DNA from: Chloroflexota bacterium
Lineage (GTDB): Bacteria > Chloroflexota > Limnocylindria > Limnocylindrales > CSP1-4
Assembly: GCA_021812735.1 (NCBI GenBank)
Contig: JAKAMV010000119.1
Coordinates: 1 to 16,467, forward strand
DNA length: 16,467 bases
Reading direction: 5' to 3'
Shown here: positions 1-7,228 of the stretch, in pieces
Layout of the letters: each line of letters begins with the position of its first letter
Numbering within the stretch: position 1 is the first letter of the stretch
Notes under the pieces: generated by a model
Databases searched by the model: none
Told to the model about the DNA's origin: nothing
Seen by the model: the letters and a program-made list of their open reading frames with translations, nothing else
Made by a program: the position numbers and the translations under genes

Positions 1-78
1 GCCCTGTTTGAGCGGGTCGCGCGGCCCCATCCGCAGGCGCAGATGCGGGCCCTGCCCGCCGCGGTGCTCGATGCCTGA
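1..78 (+). CDS. C-terminal end of an upstream gene (partial)
   Basis: The first frame is open from base 1 to a TGA at 76-78, giving 25 residues that end in AAVLDA. Third positions are almost all G or C, like the verified genes here. The stop lies inside the start region of the next gene (ATGCCTGA, 8-bp overlap), which implies translational coupling. Homologues of the downstream protein are often encoded next to a glycosyltransferase, so this could be the end of one. That is inference from context; the visible residues carry no diagnostic motif. Confidence 0.65.
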   Translation, partial: ALFERVARPHPQAQMRALPAAVLDA

Positions 79-1207
79 GCCGGCTCCCATCTTCCCGGTG
101 CGTCGCGCGCACCTGGAGGCGTTGACCGGCGATCTCGGTATCCTGCAGCACGCCGCCGGCACGGTCCCCGATCTCGCGCACGGGTACTGCACCGACGACG
201 TCGCACGGGCCCTGCTGGTGGATCTGCTGCACGCCCGCGTCGTGGGCTGGGAGCCGATCGCGGCGAGCGCGGGTCGTTCCCTGCAGTTCCTGCTGGAAGC
301 GCTTGACGTGGGAGAGGGGCGGTTCCGCAACCTGCGACGCGCCGACGGCTCCTGGGTGGACGGGTCCGGGTCGGAGGACGCGCACGGAAGGGCGATGCAC
401 GCGCTGGGCGAGACGATCCGGAGGACGCCCGACGCCGCGGCGCGCGAACGGGCCGCCCGGGCGTTCACGCGGGCCCTCCCCGCCGGGCTCGCGCTGACGG
501 CGATCCGCGCCCGAGCTGCAGCGATGCTGGGCTGCGACGCGGCCCTGCGCGGGGGTGGCGTCGGGAGCGCGCTGCCGGCCGCGTACCGGCGCCTGAGCGG
601 CGGCCTGCGCCGGACGTTCGAAGCGCGGGGTTACGTGCGCGAGTGGCCCTGGCCGGAGGAGGCGCTGACCTACGAGAACGGGCTGCCCGCGCAGGCGCTG
701 ATCATGGCCGGCTCGCGGCTCGGCGATGCCGACGCGGCACGCACGGGGTTGCGGGTGCTCGACTGGCTGCTGGCTGTCCAGACGCTGCCCGACGGGCGCC
801 TCTCGCCGGTGGGGTGCCACGGCTGGTGGCCGCGTGGCGGCGCGCGCGCCCGCTTCGACCAGCAGCCGATCGAGGCGACCGCGCTGCTCTTGGCCGCGGA
901 CGCCGCGTATCGGACGACGGGCCGTGAGCGCTACCGAGCTGCCGCCGAGCACGCCTACGCCTGGTTCCTCGGGGCCAACGATGTCGGGGCGTGTGTCGCC
1001 GACCCCGACCGCGGCGGCTGTCACGATGGCCTGACGCCGCACGGCGTGAACGCGAACCAAGGGGCGGAATCGACCCTGATGTGGTTGCTCGCCCTCGAGC
1101 GGATGCGCGCGCTGCGGGCCATCGGGTCGCACGCGGCCCCGCACGCGGCGCCGAGCGATGGGGGTCCGCCGCGCCCTCACCACGTATCGGTCAAGCGGCT
1201 GGCGTGA
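71..1207 (+). CDS. Six-hairpin (alpha/alpha toroid) carbohydrate-associated protein, glycosyltransferase partner type
   Basis: The 378-residue protein has no signal peptide and no membrane segment, so it is probably cytoplasmic. The ATG at 71 is chosen because it overlaps the upstream stop; an in-frame ATG at 8 would lie inside the upstream gene and adds an arginine-rich, unrelated stretch. Repeated helical pairs carry family-like patterns: HGYCTDDVARAL near residue 38, AHGRAMHALGE in the first third, YENGLPAQALIMAG in the middle, then FDQQPIEATALLLAADAAY, and a conserved end (FLGANDVG, GGCHDGL, GVNANQGAESTLMWLLALE). Proteins of this kind are known next to glycosyltransferases and are predicted to fold as glycosidase-like toroids. 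The substrate is unknown, and whether it is a hydrolase or phosphorylase cannot be told. The last 25 or so residues are low-complexity. Confidence 0.8.
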   Translation: MPEPAPIFPVRRAHLEALTGDLGILQHAAGTVPDLAHGYCTDDVARALLVDLLHARVVGWEPIAASAGRSLQFLLEALDVGEGRFRNLRRADGSWVDGSGSEDAHGRAMHALGETIRRTPDAAARERAARAFTRALPAGLALTAIRARAAAMLGCDAALRGGGVGSALPAAYRRLSGGLRRTFEARGYVREWPWPEEALTYENGLPAQALIMAGSRLGDADAARTGLRVLDWLLAVQTLPDGRLSPVGCHGWWPRGGARARFDQQPIEATALLLAADAAYRTTGRERYRAAAEHAYAWFLGANDVGACVADPDRGGCHDGLTPHGVNANQGAESTLMWLLALERMRALRAIGSHAAPHAAPSDGGPPRPHHVSVKRLA

Positions 1208-1301
1208 GGCCGATCGGGCCACCGCGCGGGCTGTAAGGCCGCGCCGGGTGTCGCGCGCCGGGCTTCACCTGTGGCCGCACGGGGCCACCGTCGCGCAGCG
1301 C

Positions 1302-1307
1302 TAATAT
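1302..1307 (+). promoter_or_regulatory. -10 box for tRNA-Pro
   Basis: TAATAT matches the sigma70 -10 consensus at five of six bases and stands out in a GC-rich intergenic stretch, 24 bases before the tRNA. No convincing -35 hexamer is seen at 16-18 bp spacing. The rest of 1208-1331 shows only short GC-rich dyads. Confidence 0.45.
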
Positions 1308-1331
1308 GGGGCCCGCGAGGGAGCCCTGTGT

Positions 1332-1406
1332 CGGGGTGTGGCGCAACGGTAGCGCACGTGCTTTGGGAGCACGAGGTTGCGGGTTCGAGTCCCGCCGCCC
1401 CGACCA
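1332..1406 (+). tRNA. tRNA-Pro (anticodon TGG)
   Basis: A full cloverleaf folds by eye. The acceptor stem is CGGGGTG with CGCCCCG (one G-U pair), the D stem is GCGC/GCGC, the anticodon stem is CGTGC/GCACG with loop TTTGGGA (anticodon TGG at 1364-1366), and the T stem is GCGGG/CCCGC with loop TTCGAGT. The first pair is C1-G72 and the discriminator is A, both typical of bacterial tRNA-Pro. CCA is encoded at 1404-1406. This isoacceptor reads CCA, CCG and probably other proline codons. No clear terminator follows, and degenerate hipA sequence begins about 40 bases downstream. Confidence 0.97.
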
Positions 1407-1446
1407 ATTCCGCCCCCCTGGTGGCCGCGCGTCCATCCCTTCGGGC

Positions 1447-1972
1447 GATTCCGAGAATCACTTCGCCTCGGTGCGCGGGTCTGCCTGGCTCGGCGGGCAG
1501 GGATCGCCGTCCCTGAAACCAGGTTGATGACGTTCGCTGGCCCCTACCGTACGTTCATGGCGCGGCGATTCGATCGGGAGGGAACAGGTCGCCGCCTCTT
1601 CGCATCGGCCATGACCTGGCCGAGATCTTCCGACGGCTGGTGTTCGACGTGCTCACCGGGCATCGGGACGACCATCTGCGCAACCACGGGTTTGTCAGGT
1701 CAACCGATGGTTGGCGCCTCGCGCCGGCCTTCGACCTCAACCCGATGCCCGACAGCGCCGAGCACGAGTTGGCCATCGGCCTCGACACGCACGCTCCGCA
1801 CCTCGAGCTCGCGGTGGCGCAAACGGCGCCATTCTGTCGTCTGTCAGCCGCCGCATCGCGCCGGTTCGTCGAGGAGGTGCGTGGCGCTGTGGTCGGCTGG
1901 CGGGAGGTCGCCGCCGAGGCCAGCCTCTCTGCCGACGAGATCGAGCTGATGGACAGCACCATCGCGCCGTAG
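1447..1972 (+). pseudogene. hipA: Degenerate HipA-type kinase remnant
   Basis: HipA-like sequence is spread over three frames. Frame 1 gives ENHFA near 1453. Frame 3 gives LARRAGIAVPETRL, then FMARRFDREG and ASAMT (about 1485-1613). Frame 2 gives DLAEIFRRLVFDVLTG, DDHLRNHGF and GWRLAPAFDLNP, ending with TAG at 1970-1972. In intact HipA proteins the SAMT and LAEIFRR segments lie roughly 40-50 residues apart; here they touch at about 1613, so there is an internal deletion plus a frameshift. The N-terminal half is missing, including the ATP-contacting strands, and no hipB antitoxin gene is present. The kinase motif (DDHLRN) and metal-binding aspartate (AFDLNP) survive in the last piece. It is almost certainly non-functional and may mark an old insertion beside the tRNA gene. 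Confidence 0.85.
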
Positions 1973-2029
1973 AGCCAGGCTCAGCCCTGGGCTGACCACG
2001 GGGCCTGGGAGAGGCGCACCGAGGTTGTC

Positions 2030-2045
2030 CCGGGAGCGCTCCCGG
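2030..2045. repeat. Perfect 16-bp palindrome
   Basis: CCGGGAGCGCTCCCGG reads identically on both strands. It lies in the 187-bp gap between the hipA remnant and the Lrp gene. A second dyad with 7-bp arms (TCAGCCC, one base, GGGCTGA) lies at 1981-1995. No gene is visible in this gap. Either may be a binding site or a chance GC-rich palindrome. Confidence 0.5.
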
Positions 2046-2123
2046 AACGGACCCGCTCGGGCCGCTCGCGTCGGTGTCCACCCTGGCGACGCGCCTTCGT
2101 CGACGAGGGCCGCCAGCCCAGAG

Positions 2124-2146
2124 GGCGGCCAGCGCAAACGGCCGCC
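2124..2146 (-). terminator. Hairpin downstream of the Lrp-type gene
   Basis: GGCGGCC and GGCCGCC form a perfect 7-bp stem around a 9-base loop, 13 bases after the stop codon of the reverse-strand regulator gene. No T-run follows, so it is a terminator-like hairpin rather than a classic intrinsic terminator. Confidence 0.4.
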
Positions 2147-2159
2147 GCGCGTCAGACGC

Positions 2160-2651
2160 TCAGCGCGTCCCCCACTGATACGTCTCTTTCACGATGCGCA
2201 GGTAGACGAACGCTTCCGTCTCGCGCACGCCATCGACGTGGCGGAGCCGGTCCACGAGGAACGAGAGAAGCGCCTCGTTGTCCTCGCAGACCGTCTCGAC
2301 CAGGATGTCGTAGTGGCCGGCGGTGATGACCGCGTACGAGACCTCGGGCAGCGCGGCGATCTGCTCGGCCGCGGAGATCAGCTTCTCCCCGTCGCAACGG
2401 ACGCCGATCATCGCCATCTGGTGGAACCCCACCTTGAGCGGATCGGTGACGCCGACGATCTGGAGGATCCCGCGCTCGACGAGGCGGTTCACGCGGGCGC
2501 GCACCGCCGCCTCGCTCACGCCAATATCGGCCGCGATCTGGGTGTACGGACGGCGCCCGTCCTGCTGCAGGTGCTCGATGATGCGCTTGTCGAGGGGCGA
2601 GAGCTCGTCGCCCACCCGGTCGGTCAGGGCGCGCGAACGGATCGGTTCCAT
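2160..2651 (-). CDS. Lrp/AsnC family transcriptional regulator
   Basis: This is a 163-residue protein, normal length for the family. Residues about 16-75 form the AsnC-type winged HTH (LSPLDKRIIEHLQQDGRRPY, then IGVSEAAVRARVNRLVERG). Residues about 80-155 form the RAM ligand-binding domain, with the effector-loop pattern ITAGHYDILVE. The open frame continues upstream, but the start at 2651 is preferred because the HTH begins at the usual distance and an extended -10 box lies 8 bases before it. The gene is divergent from a methionine gamma-lyase-like gene, as mdeR is to mdeA in Pseudomonas putida. It therefore probably senses methionine or a related amino acid and controls that neighbour. The family is certain; the ligand is inferred. 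Confidence 0.92.
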   Translation of the reverse strand: MEPIRSRALTDRVGDELSPLDKRIIEHLQQDGRRPYTQIAADIGVSEAAVRARVNRLVERGILQIVGVTDPLKVGFHQMAMIGVRCDGEKLISAAEQIAALPEVSYAVITAGHYDILVETVCEDNEALLSFLVDRLRHVDGVRETEAFVYLRIVKETYQWGTR

Positions 2652-2659
2652 CGGCGCGG

Positions 2660-2689
2660 ACAGTAGCAGGTCCGGCCCCGCCGGTCCAA
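2660..2689 (-). promoter_or_regulatory. Promoter of the Lrp-type gene (leaderless)
   Basis: Read on the reverse strand, TTGGAC (2689-2684) is followed after 18 bases by TACTGT (2665-2660), preceded by TGC to give an extended -10. The box ends only 8 bases before the ATG, so transcription should begin at or next to the start codon. There is no Shine-Dalgarno. Confidence 0.5.
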
Positions 2690-2758
2690 CGGAATTCGCA
2701 GGCAGGACGGGGCAAAGGGCGTGGGTTCGCAGCGCGGAGGATCGGGCGCGAGCCGGTG

Positions 2759-2764
2759 TACGAT
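2759..2764 (+). promoter_or_regulatory. -10 box of the PLP-enzyme gene (near-leaderless)
   Basis: TACGAT fits the TAnnnT pattern and ends 8 bases before the ATG at 2773, the same geometry as the divergent regulator gene. No -35 is evident, which would suit an activator-dependent promoter. About 95 bp separate the two divergent -10 boxes, enough for Lrp sites. Confidence 0.45.
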
Positions 2765-2772
2765 GCCCCGCG

Positions 2773-3981
2773 ATGCAGCACGACGCCGCGCTGGGCGGTT
2801 TCTCCACTCGGGCGATCCGAGCCGCTGGCCGCTCCCCCCGCCTCGCCCAGGAGCCGACGGCCGTCCCGATCTACCAGACGGCGACCTTTCGCGCGGCCGA
2901 CTCCACCGAGCTGGCGGACGTCCTGACGAATCGCCGTCCCGGCTACGCCTATTCGCGGATCGACAACCCGACCGCCGCCGCGCTGGCCGCGGCGGTCGCC
3001 GAACTCGAAGGTGCGGCGGAGGGGTTCGCGTTCGGTACCGGGATGGGCGCGATCTTCGCCGCGCTGGCCTCGCAGCTCTCGGCCGGGGACGAGGTGGTGG
3101 CCTCGAACGCGCTGTACGGCAGCACGCGCTCGCTGATCGAGCACGAGCTGCGCCGGTTCGGCGTGACGGCGCGGTACGTGGACGCGACCGACCACGCCGC
3201 CGTGGAGGCCGCGCTCACGCCCGCGACGCGCGTCCTGTACGTGGAGACGATCTCGAACCCGACGATCGTGGTGGCCGACCTGGCGCGCCTCGCGGCGATC
3301 GCCCGTCGCCACGACGTTGCGCTCATCGTCGACAACACGTTCGCCTCGCCCTACCTCTGCCGGCCAATCGAGTTCGGCGCCGACCTCGTCGTCGAGTCCG
3401 CGACGAAGTGGATCGCCGGCCACTCCGACGTGCTGGCCGGCATCGTGTGCGGGGATCGCGAGCGGATGGCCGCCGTACGCGCCTTGCAGGTCGACACCGG
3501 CGGGATCGTCGCCCCGTTCAGCGCCTTCCTGGTGCTGCGCGGGCTCACCACGCTGGCCGTGCGGATGGAGCGGCACGCCGCGACCGCGCTGGCGCTCGCG
3601 CAGTACCTCGAGGCGCGACGCGACGTGGTGGTGCGTGTCTACTACCCCGGGCTGGCGAGCCATCCGCAGGTGGAGGTGGCCAGGCGCCAACTGCGCACGG
3701 GCGGCGGGATGCTCGCGTTCGACCTCGGCAGCCGCGAGGGCGGGAGGGCGTTCCTCGATGCGCTGGAGCTCGGAGAGCGCACGGCCTCACTGGGCAGCGT
3801 GCACACGATTGCCGTGCATCCGCCGTCGACTACGCACCGCCAGCTCGACGCGGCGGCGCTCGAGCGGGCGGGGATCGCCCCCGGACTGGTCCGCATGTCG
3901 GTGGGGCTCGAAGACACGGACGATCTGCTCGCCGATCTCTCCCGTGCGCTGGACGCGGCCCGCGCTGCCGCACGACCGTGA
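2773..3981 (+). CDS. Trans-sulfuration family PLP enzyme (methionine gamma-lyase or cystathionine gamma-synthase/lyase type)
   Basis: This 402-residue protein is full length for the Cys/Met-metabolism PLP family (fold type I). The Schiff-base lysine is K212 in SATKWIAGHSDVLAG. D187 in VDNTFASP should hold the pyridine nitrogen. Y60 and R62 in YAYSRIDNPT are the phosphate-binding pair from the partner subunit, and Y115 in ALYGST stacks on the ring. The position after YG is Ser, where methionine gamma-lyases usually have a catalytic-loop Cys, so a lyase on cystathionine or homocysteine, or a synthase using acyl-homoserine, is equally possible. The neighbouring divergent Lrp regulator favours a catabolic lyase. 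The start is the ATG with a -10 box 8 bases upstream. The next gene (resB) begins 48 bases downstream. Confidence 0.93.
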   Translation: MQHDAALGGFSTRAIRAAGRSPRLAQEPTAVPIYQTATFRAADSTELADVLTNRRPGYAYSRIDNPTAAALAAAVAELEGAAEGFAFGTGMGAIFAALASQLSAGDEVVASNALYGSTRSLIEHELRRFGVTARYVDATDHAAVEAALTPATRVLYVETISNPTIVVADLARLAAIARRHDVALIVDNTFASPYLCRPIEFGADLVVESATKWIAGHSDVLAGIVCGDRERMAAVRALQVDTGGIVAPFSAFLVLRGLTTLAVRMERHAATALALAQYLEARRDVVVRVYYPGLASHPQVEVARRQLRTGGGMLAFDLGSREGGRAFLDALELGERTASLGSVHTIAVHPPSTTHRQLDAAALERAGIAPGLVRMSVGLEDTDDLLADLSRALDAARAAARP

Positions 3982-4029
3982 CCGCGCCCGTGGCTCTCTT
4001 CCGCCCATGACCGCGCCGCGCACCTGACG

Positions 4030-5454
4030 ATGGCCACCGCGTCCCTGGTACGAGCCCGCTCAGCACGGCCCTCCGACCTGCTCGCGGGGCTCGGCTTCGC
4101 CGCCTGGCGCCTGCTCACGAGCGTGCGCTTCGCGGTGATCCAGATCATCGCGATCGCCGTCGCCGCCGTCTTCGGCGCGCTGCTGCCGCAGATGCCCGCC
4201 TCGGCGCTGCAGGACCCCTCCCAGTACGCCCGGCAGATGGCCGGGATCCACGCCCAGTACGACGGGCTCTCGATCTTGGGGGTCGTCATCGGGCCGACCT
4301 TTGTCGACCTGCTCGAACGGCTCGGCCTGCTGCACGTCTTCAGCGTCTGGTGGTTCACGACGCTGCTCACGCTGCTCGCCGTGAGCATCGTGGTCTGCAC
4401 GGCGGATCGGACGCCGCGGCTGTGGCGCAGTGTGCGCGAGGTCCGCGTCGCCCAGCCGGAGGGCTTCTTCGATCTGCGCTTGCCGAACCGCACCGCGATC
4501 GAGGGGCCGCTGGCGGAGGAACGCGCCGCGGAGGTGCTGCGGCGGCACCGCTTCGTCGTGCGAAGTGCCGAGGGCATCGTGTACGGCGACCGCAACCAGT
4601 ACTTCCGGCTGGCCACGCTCCTCACCCACGCCGGCCTCGTGCTCTTCCTGGCGGCCGCGGCGATCACCGGGGCGTTCGGCTTCCAGACGGTGCTTGTCCT
4701 CGGCGATGGCCAGACGGCCCCGGTGCAACCGGTGGGGACGCCAGGGAATCTGATCGTCAAGAACGTCGAATTCTCCGCGCCCACCCGACCGGACGGTTCG
4801 TTCCTCGACTTCATGACGAACGTCGCCGTCTACCAGGACGGGCGCCTGATCGCGCAGAAGACGATCCACGTGAACGACCCGCTCGTGGTCGACGGGTACG
4901 TGATTCACCAGAACACGTTCGGCCCGGCCGCCAACCTGGAGATCCACGATCCTTCCGGGCGTCTCGTCTGGACGGGACCCGTCCTGCTCGCCGGGACGCT
5001 GGTGGGGCTGCCGCAGGGGTTCCTGACGATTCCGGGCTCCAACCTCGGGCTGCTGCTGGTCCTGGACCGCAGTGCCGCGGGCGCGCCCCGACTCACCCTG
5101 CAGGGGCTCGTCGCCGACCGGGCGGGCGGCAGTACCCAGACGGTCTTCATGGAATCGCTGGGCGTCGGTCAGACGAGCGACACGGGGGTCACCGGTGGGT
5201 ACGCGATCCGCTGGGTCAAGACGTCGGCGTTCACCGGGCTCGTGGTGCGGCGCGACCCGGGCGAAGCGTTGGTCTGGATCGCATTCCTCCTGATGCTCGG
5301 GGGCCTGGTGCTGACGTTCTACTTCCCGCGACGACGCATCTGGATCCGGACACTGCCGCAGCGAGCAGAGGTGGCGATGCTCGCGGACCGCTATGTGGAC
5401 GTGCCGCGCGAGCTGCGCGAGGTGGTCCGGGAGTTGCGGAGCGCCGCCGGCTGA
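4030..5454 (+). CDS. resB: ResB/Ccs1-type cytochrome c biogenesis protein
   Basis: The 474-residue membrane protein has the ResB layout. TM1 is at about 34-52 and TM2 at about 103-124. TM3, at about 194-217, carries His200 (LLTHAGLVLF), the place where ResB proteins keep a haem-associated histidine. A large extracytoplasmic domain follows, with the family-like VDGYVIHQNTFGPAANLEI region, and TM4 lies near 407-428 before a basic cytoplasmic tail. ResB works with ResC/CcsA in System II to move haem out and attach it to apocytochromes c. No CcsA, CcdA or thiol-disulfide gene lies next to it, so it is an orphan here. It sits 48 bases after the PLP-enzyme gene and 33 bases before the PucR-type gene and may be co-transcribed with both. 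Confidence 0.9.
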   Translation: MATASLVRARSARPSDLLAGLGFAAWRLLTSVRFAVIQIIAIAVAAVFGALLPQMPASALQDPSQYARQMAGIHAQYDGLSILGVVIGPTFVDLLERLGLLHVFSVWWFTTLLTLLAVSIVVCTADRTPRLWRSVREVRVAQPEGFFDLRLPNRTAIEGPLAEERAAEVLRRHRFVVRSAEGIVYGDRNQYFRLATLLTHAGLVLFLAAAAITGAFGFQTVLVLGDGQTAPVQPVGTPGNLIVKNVEFSAPTRPDGSFLDFMTNVAVYQDGRLIAQKTIHVNDPLVVDGYVIHQNTFGPAANLEIHDPSGRLVWTGPVLLAGTLVGLPQGFLTIPGSNLGLLLVLDRSAAGAPRLTLQGLVADRAGGSTQTVFMESLGVGQTSDTGVTGGYAIRWVKTSAFTGLVVRRDPGEALVWIAFLLMLGGLVLTFYFPRRRIWIRTLPQRAEVAMLADRYVDVPRELREVVRELRSAAG

Positions 5455-5487
5455 CGGCGCGCGGCGCTCGCGTGAGACCATGGCGCA

Positions 5488-7119
5488 GTGCCGACACTGA
5501 CCCAGATCTGGCGCGACGTCGTGCCCACCGCAACCTGGCTTTCGCCCGCAGGCGCCGGGGCTGGGGGCCCCGTACCGGATCCCGAGATCGCATGGATTCG
5601 CGTGCTGCGTGCCCGCGTCCCCGCCCTCGAGGGGCTCGAGCCTGGCGACCTCGCGATCGTGCCCGAACCGGTTCTCTCGGCGCTCGACGCCGGTCTGGCG
5701 GACCCGTCGGCCATCGTCGCCGAACTGGCGCGCGCCGGCGTGGCAGGGTTGCTCCTGGTGGGCGACGGCCCGCCGGCGCCCGCGGCGGCTGGGCTCGTCG
5801 ACGCCGCCCGAGCGCGCGCGCTTGCCGTCCTCCGGCTCACCGGAGGCGACCCGGGCGCGCTCGAGCGCTCGCTGGTCGGCTATCTGGTGAACCGCCGCGC
5901 GGAGCTCGACCGCCAGGCCGCCCAGGTGGACGCGGCGCTCGAGCGTCTGGCGCTCGAGGGGTACGGCCTCGAGGCGCTGGCGGGCGCGGTCGGCGCGGCG
6001 CTCGGCCGCGCTGTGGCGATCGAGGACGAGCGCGGGGCCGCCGTTACCGTGCACGCCCCCGACGGTGTCGCGGAGGCGGCGGCAGCAGCAGCGCGCTACC
6101 TGGCACAGCCGCGACAGGCGGCCCTGCGGGTCGCGCTGCCCGGTGTCGGCACGCTCGCCCTGCTCGGTCCCTTGCCGGCCAGCGACCTGGATCGGGCCGT
6201 TGCCGACCGCGTGGCGCCGCTGCTCGCGCTCGAGATGGGAGGCGCAACTGCGGCACGGCGGACGCGCATCGCGGGGCCGCTCGAGTCGCTGCCCGCCGAT
6301 GGCCCGCCCTGGGCGGTGGTGGTGGCCCGACAGATCGTGCCGGGCGAGGAGGTTTCCGCGGAGGAACGGGCGCGCCGCCGCGATCGCCTCCTCCGCCTCG
6401 CCCCGGCGCGTCGCCTGCTCCTCAGGGGCGATGTGACCAGCGTGGACTACCGCATGGTGGTCGCGTTGGGCCGGGACGACCCGCGTGGCCTCGCGATCGC
6501 ATCTCGCATCGCCGCCACCATCGGACGGGATGTCGCCGCGTCTCGGCCGTTCAGTCGGCCGGAGGATCGGTCGGCTGCGGAGGCCGAGGCGCGGTCGACG
6601 CTGGAGGCGGCCGAGGCCATCCCCACCGCGGAGGCTATCTCCGAGGCCGAGGCCGGCCCCGAGGTCGGCGCGCTCCCGGAGCCATCGACTGCGGCCGAGG
6701 GGTCCGAGAAGCCGGCGGGCACCCGCTCCGTGGTCGCCGAGGGCGCCCGCACCGGCTCTCTCCGCCCTGGGCCGCGGGTCCTGCAGGCCGAACGCCTGCC
6801 CGCCTACCGTCTGCTCGGCGAACTGCACAACCTGCCGAACGGCGCCCGACTGGCAGGCGCCCTGCTCGCGCCCCTCCTCGTGGGGTCGGTGAAGAGCCGA
6901 CGCCGGCGTGTGGCGACCCTGCGCGCGGTCCTCGAACATCCGGGGGCGGCCGGGGCCGCCGAAGCGCTCGGGATCCACCGCAACACGCTGCTCTACCGGA
7001 TCGCCCGCATCGAGGCGCTCACGGGCTGGCGGCTCGATGACCCCGACCTGCGGCTGGCCCTGGCAGTCGCAGTCAGACTTGTGCAGAATGCCCAATCCGG
7101 CGAGTCGGTCCCGGGCTGA
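5488..7119 (+). CDS. PucR family transcriptional regulator
   Basis: The 543-residue protein has three parts. Residues about 5-135 resemble the PucR N-terminal ligand domain (LEPGDLAIVPE, then ELARAGVAGLLL). The middle, to about 350, corresponds to the GGDEF-like/CdaR region. Residues 470-535 are a typical PucR C-terminal HTH (ATLRAVLEHPG, LGIHRNTLLYRIARIEALTG, DDPDLRLAL). Between about 356 and 430 lies an unusual Ala/Glu-rich, probably disordered linker. The start is GTG at 5488; a nearby ATG at 5480 is out of frame and stops after six codons. Family members control purine, proline, polyamine or other nitrogen-compound use. Glutamine synthetase follows 109 bases downstream, so a nitrogen-related role is plausible but inferred. 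Confidence 0.9.
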   Translation: MPTLTQIWRDVVPTATWLSPAGAGAGGPVPDPEIAWIRVLRARVPALEGLEPGDLAIVPEPVLSALDAGLADPSAIVAELARAGVAGLLLVGDGPPAPAAAGLVDAARARALAVLRLTGGDPGALERSLVGYLVNRRAELDRQAAQVDAALERLALEGYGLEALAGAVGAALGRAVAIEDERGAAVTVHAPDGVAEAAAAAARYLAQPRQAALRVALPGVGTLALLGPLPASDLDRAVADRVAPLLALEMGGATAARRTRIAGPLESLPADGPPWAVVVARQIVPGEEVSAEERARRRDRLLRLAPARRLLLRGDVTSVDYRMVVALGRDDPRGLAIASRIAATIGRDVAASRPFSRPEDRSAAEAEARSTLEAAEAIPTAEAISEAEAGPEVGALPEPSTAAEGSEKPAGTRSVVAEGARTGSLRPGPRVLQAERLPAYRLLGELHNLPNGARLAGALLAPLLVGSVKSRRRRVATLRAVLEHPGAAGAAEALGIHRNTLLYRIARIEALTGWRLDDPDLRLALAVAVRLVQNAQSGESVPG

Positions 7120-7149
7120 CGGGCCGGCATGTGGCGGCCGTGGGTCGGT

Positions 7150-7155
7150 TAGACT
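7150..7155 (+). promoter_or_regulatory. Possible -10 box for glnA
   Basis: TAGACT fits TAnnnT and would give a leader of about 65 bases before the glnA ATG. No clear -35 is present. The leader can form a small 6-bp stem (GTGCCT/AGGCGC around 7171-7192). No recognised glutamine riboswitch is apparent. Confidence 0.35.
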
Positions 7156-7212
7156 GAGCCCCGTTGTGCAGGGTGCCTAAGCTGCAGGCGCGGTAGCGGA
7201 GCCATGGCAGGT

Positions 7213-7217
7213 GGAGG
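7213..7217 (+). promoter_or_regulatory. Shine-Dalgarno that decides the glnA start
   Basis: GGAGG lies 11 bases before the ATG at 7229, with a second purine run AGGGA closer. It overlaps the only in-frame alternative, a GTG at 7211, so the GTG is unlikely to be the start. Confidence 0.6.
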
Positions 7218-7228
7218 ACAGGGACGCG

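Noticed and set aside
1404..2160. An att-site direct repeat of the tRNA-Pro 3' end
   Set aside because: No second copy of the T-arm/acceptor sequence was found by eye in the downstream kilobase, and there is no integrase gene.
2152..3690. A 512-codon reverse frame over the Lrp and PLP-enzyme genes
   Set aside because: It lies in the wrong frame for the Lrp motifs and antisense to the PLP enzyme; composition is low-complexity.
4350..7040. An 896-codon forward open frame spanning resB and the PucR gene
   Set aside because: It is an alternate frame across two real genes, with an Arg/Ala/Gly-rich translation and no motifs.
4060..7095. A 1011-codon open frame on the reverse strand
   Set aside because: It runs antisense to resB and the PucR gene, both of which have clear domain motifs. 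The translation is Arg/Gly/Gln/His-rich with no recognisable domain, as expected of a mirror frame in GC-rich DNA.
7120..7228. A glutamine or other riboswitch before glnA
   Set aside because: Only a 6-bp stem is visible; no conserved riboswitch motif could be recognised.
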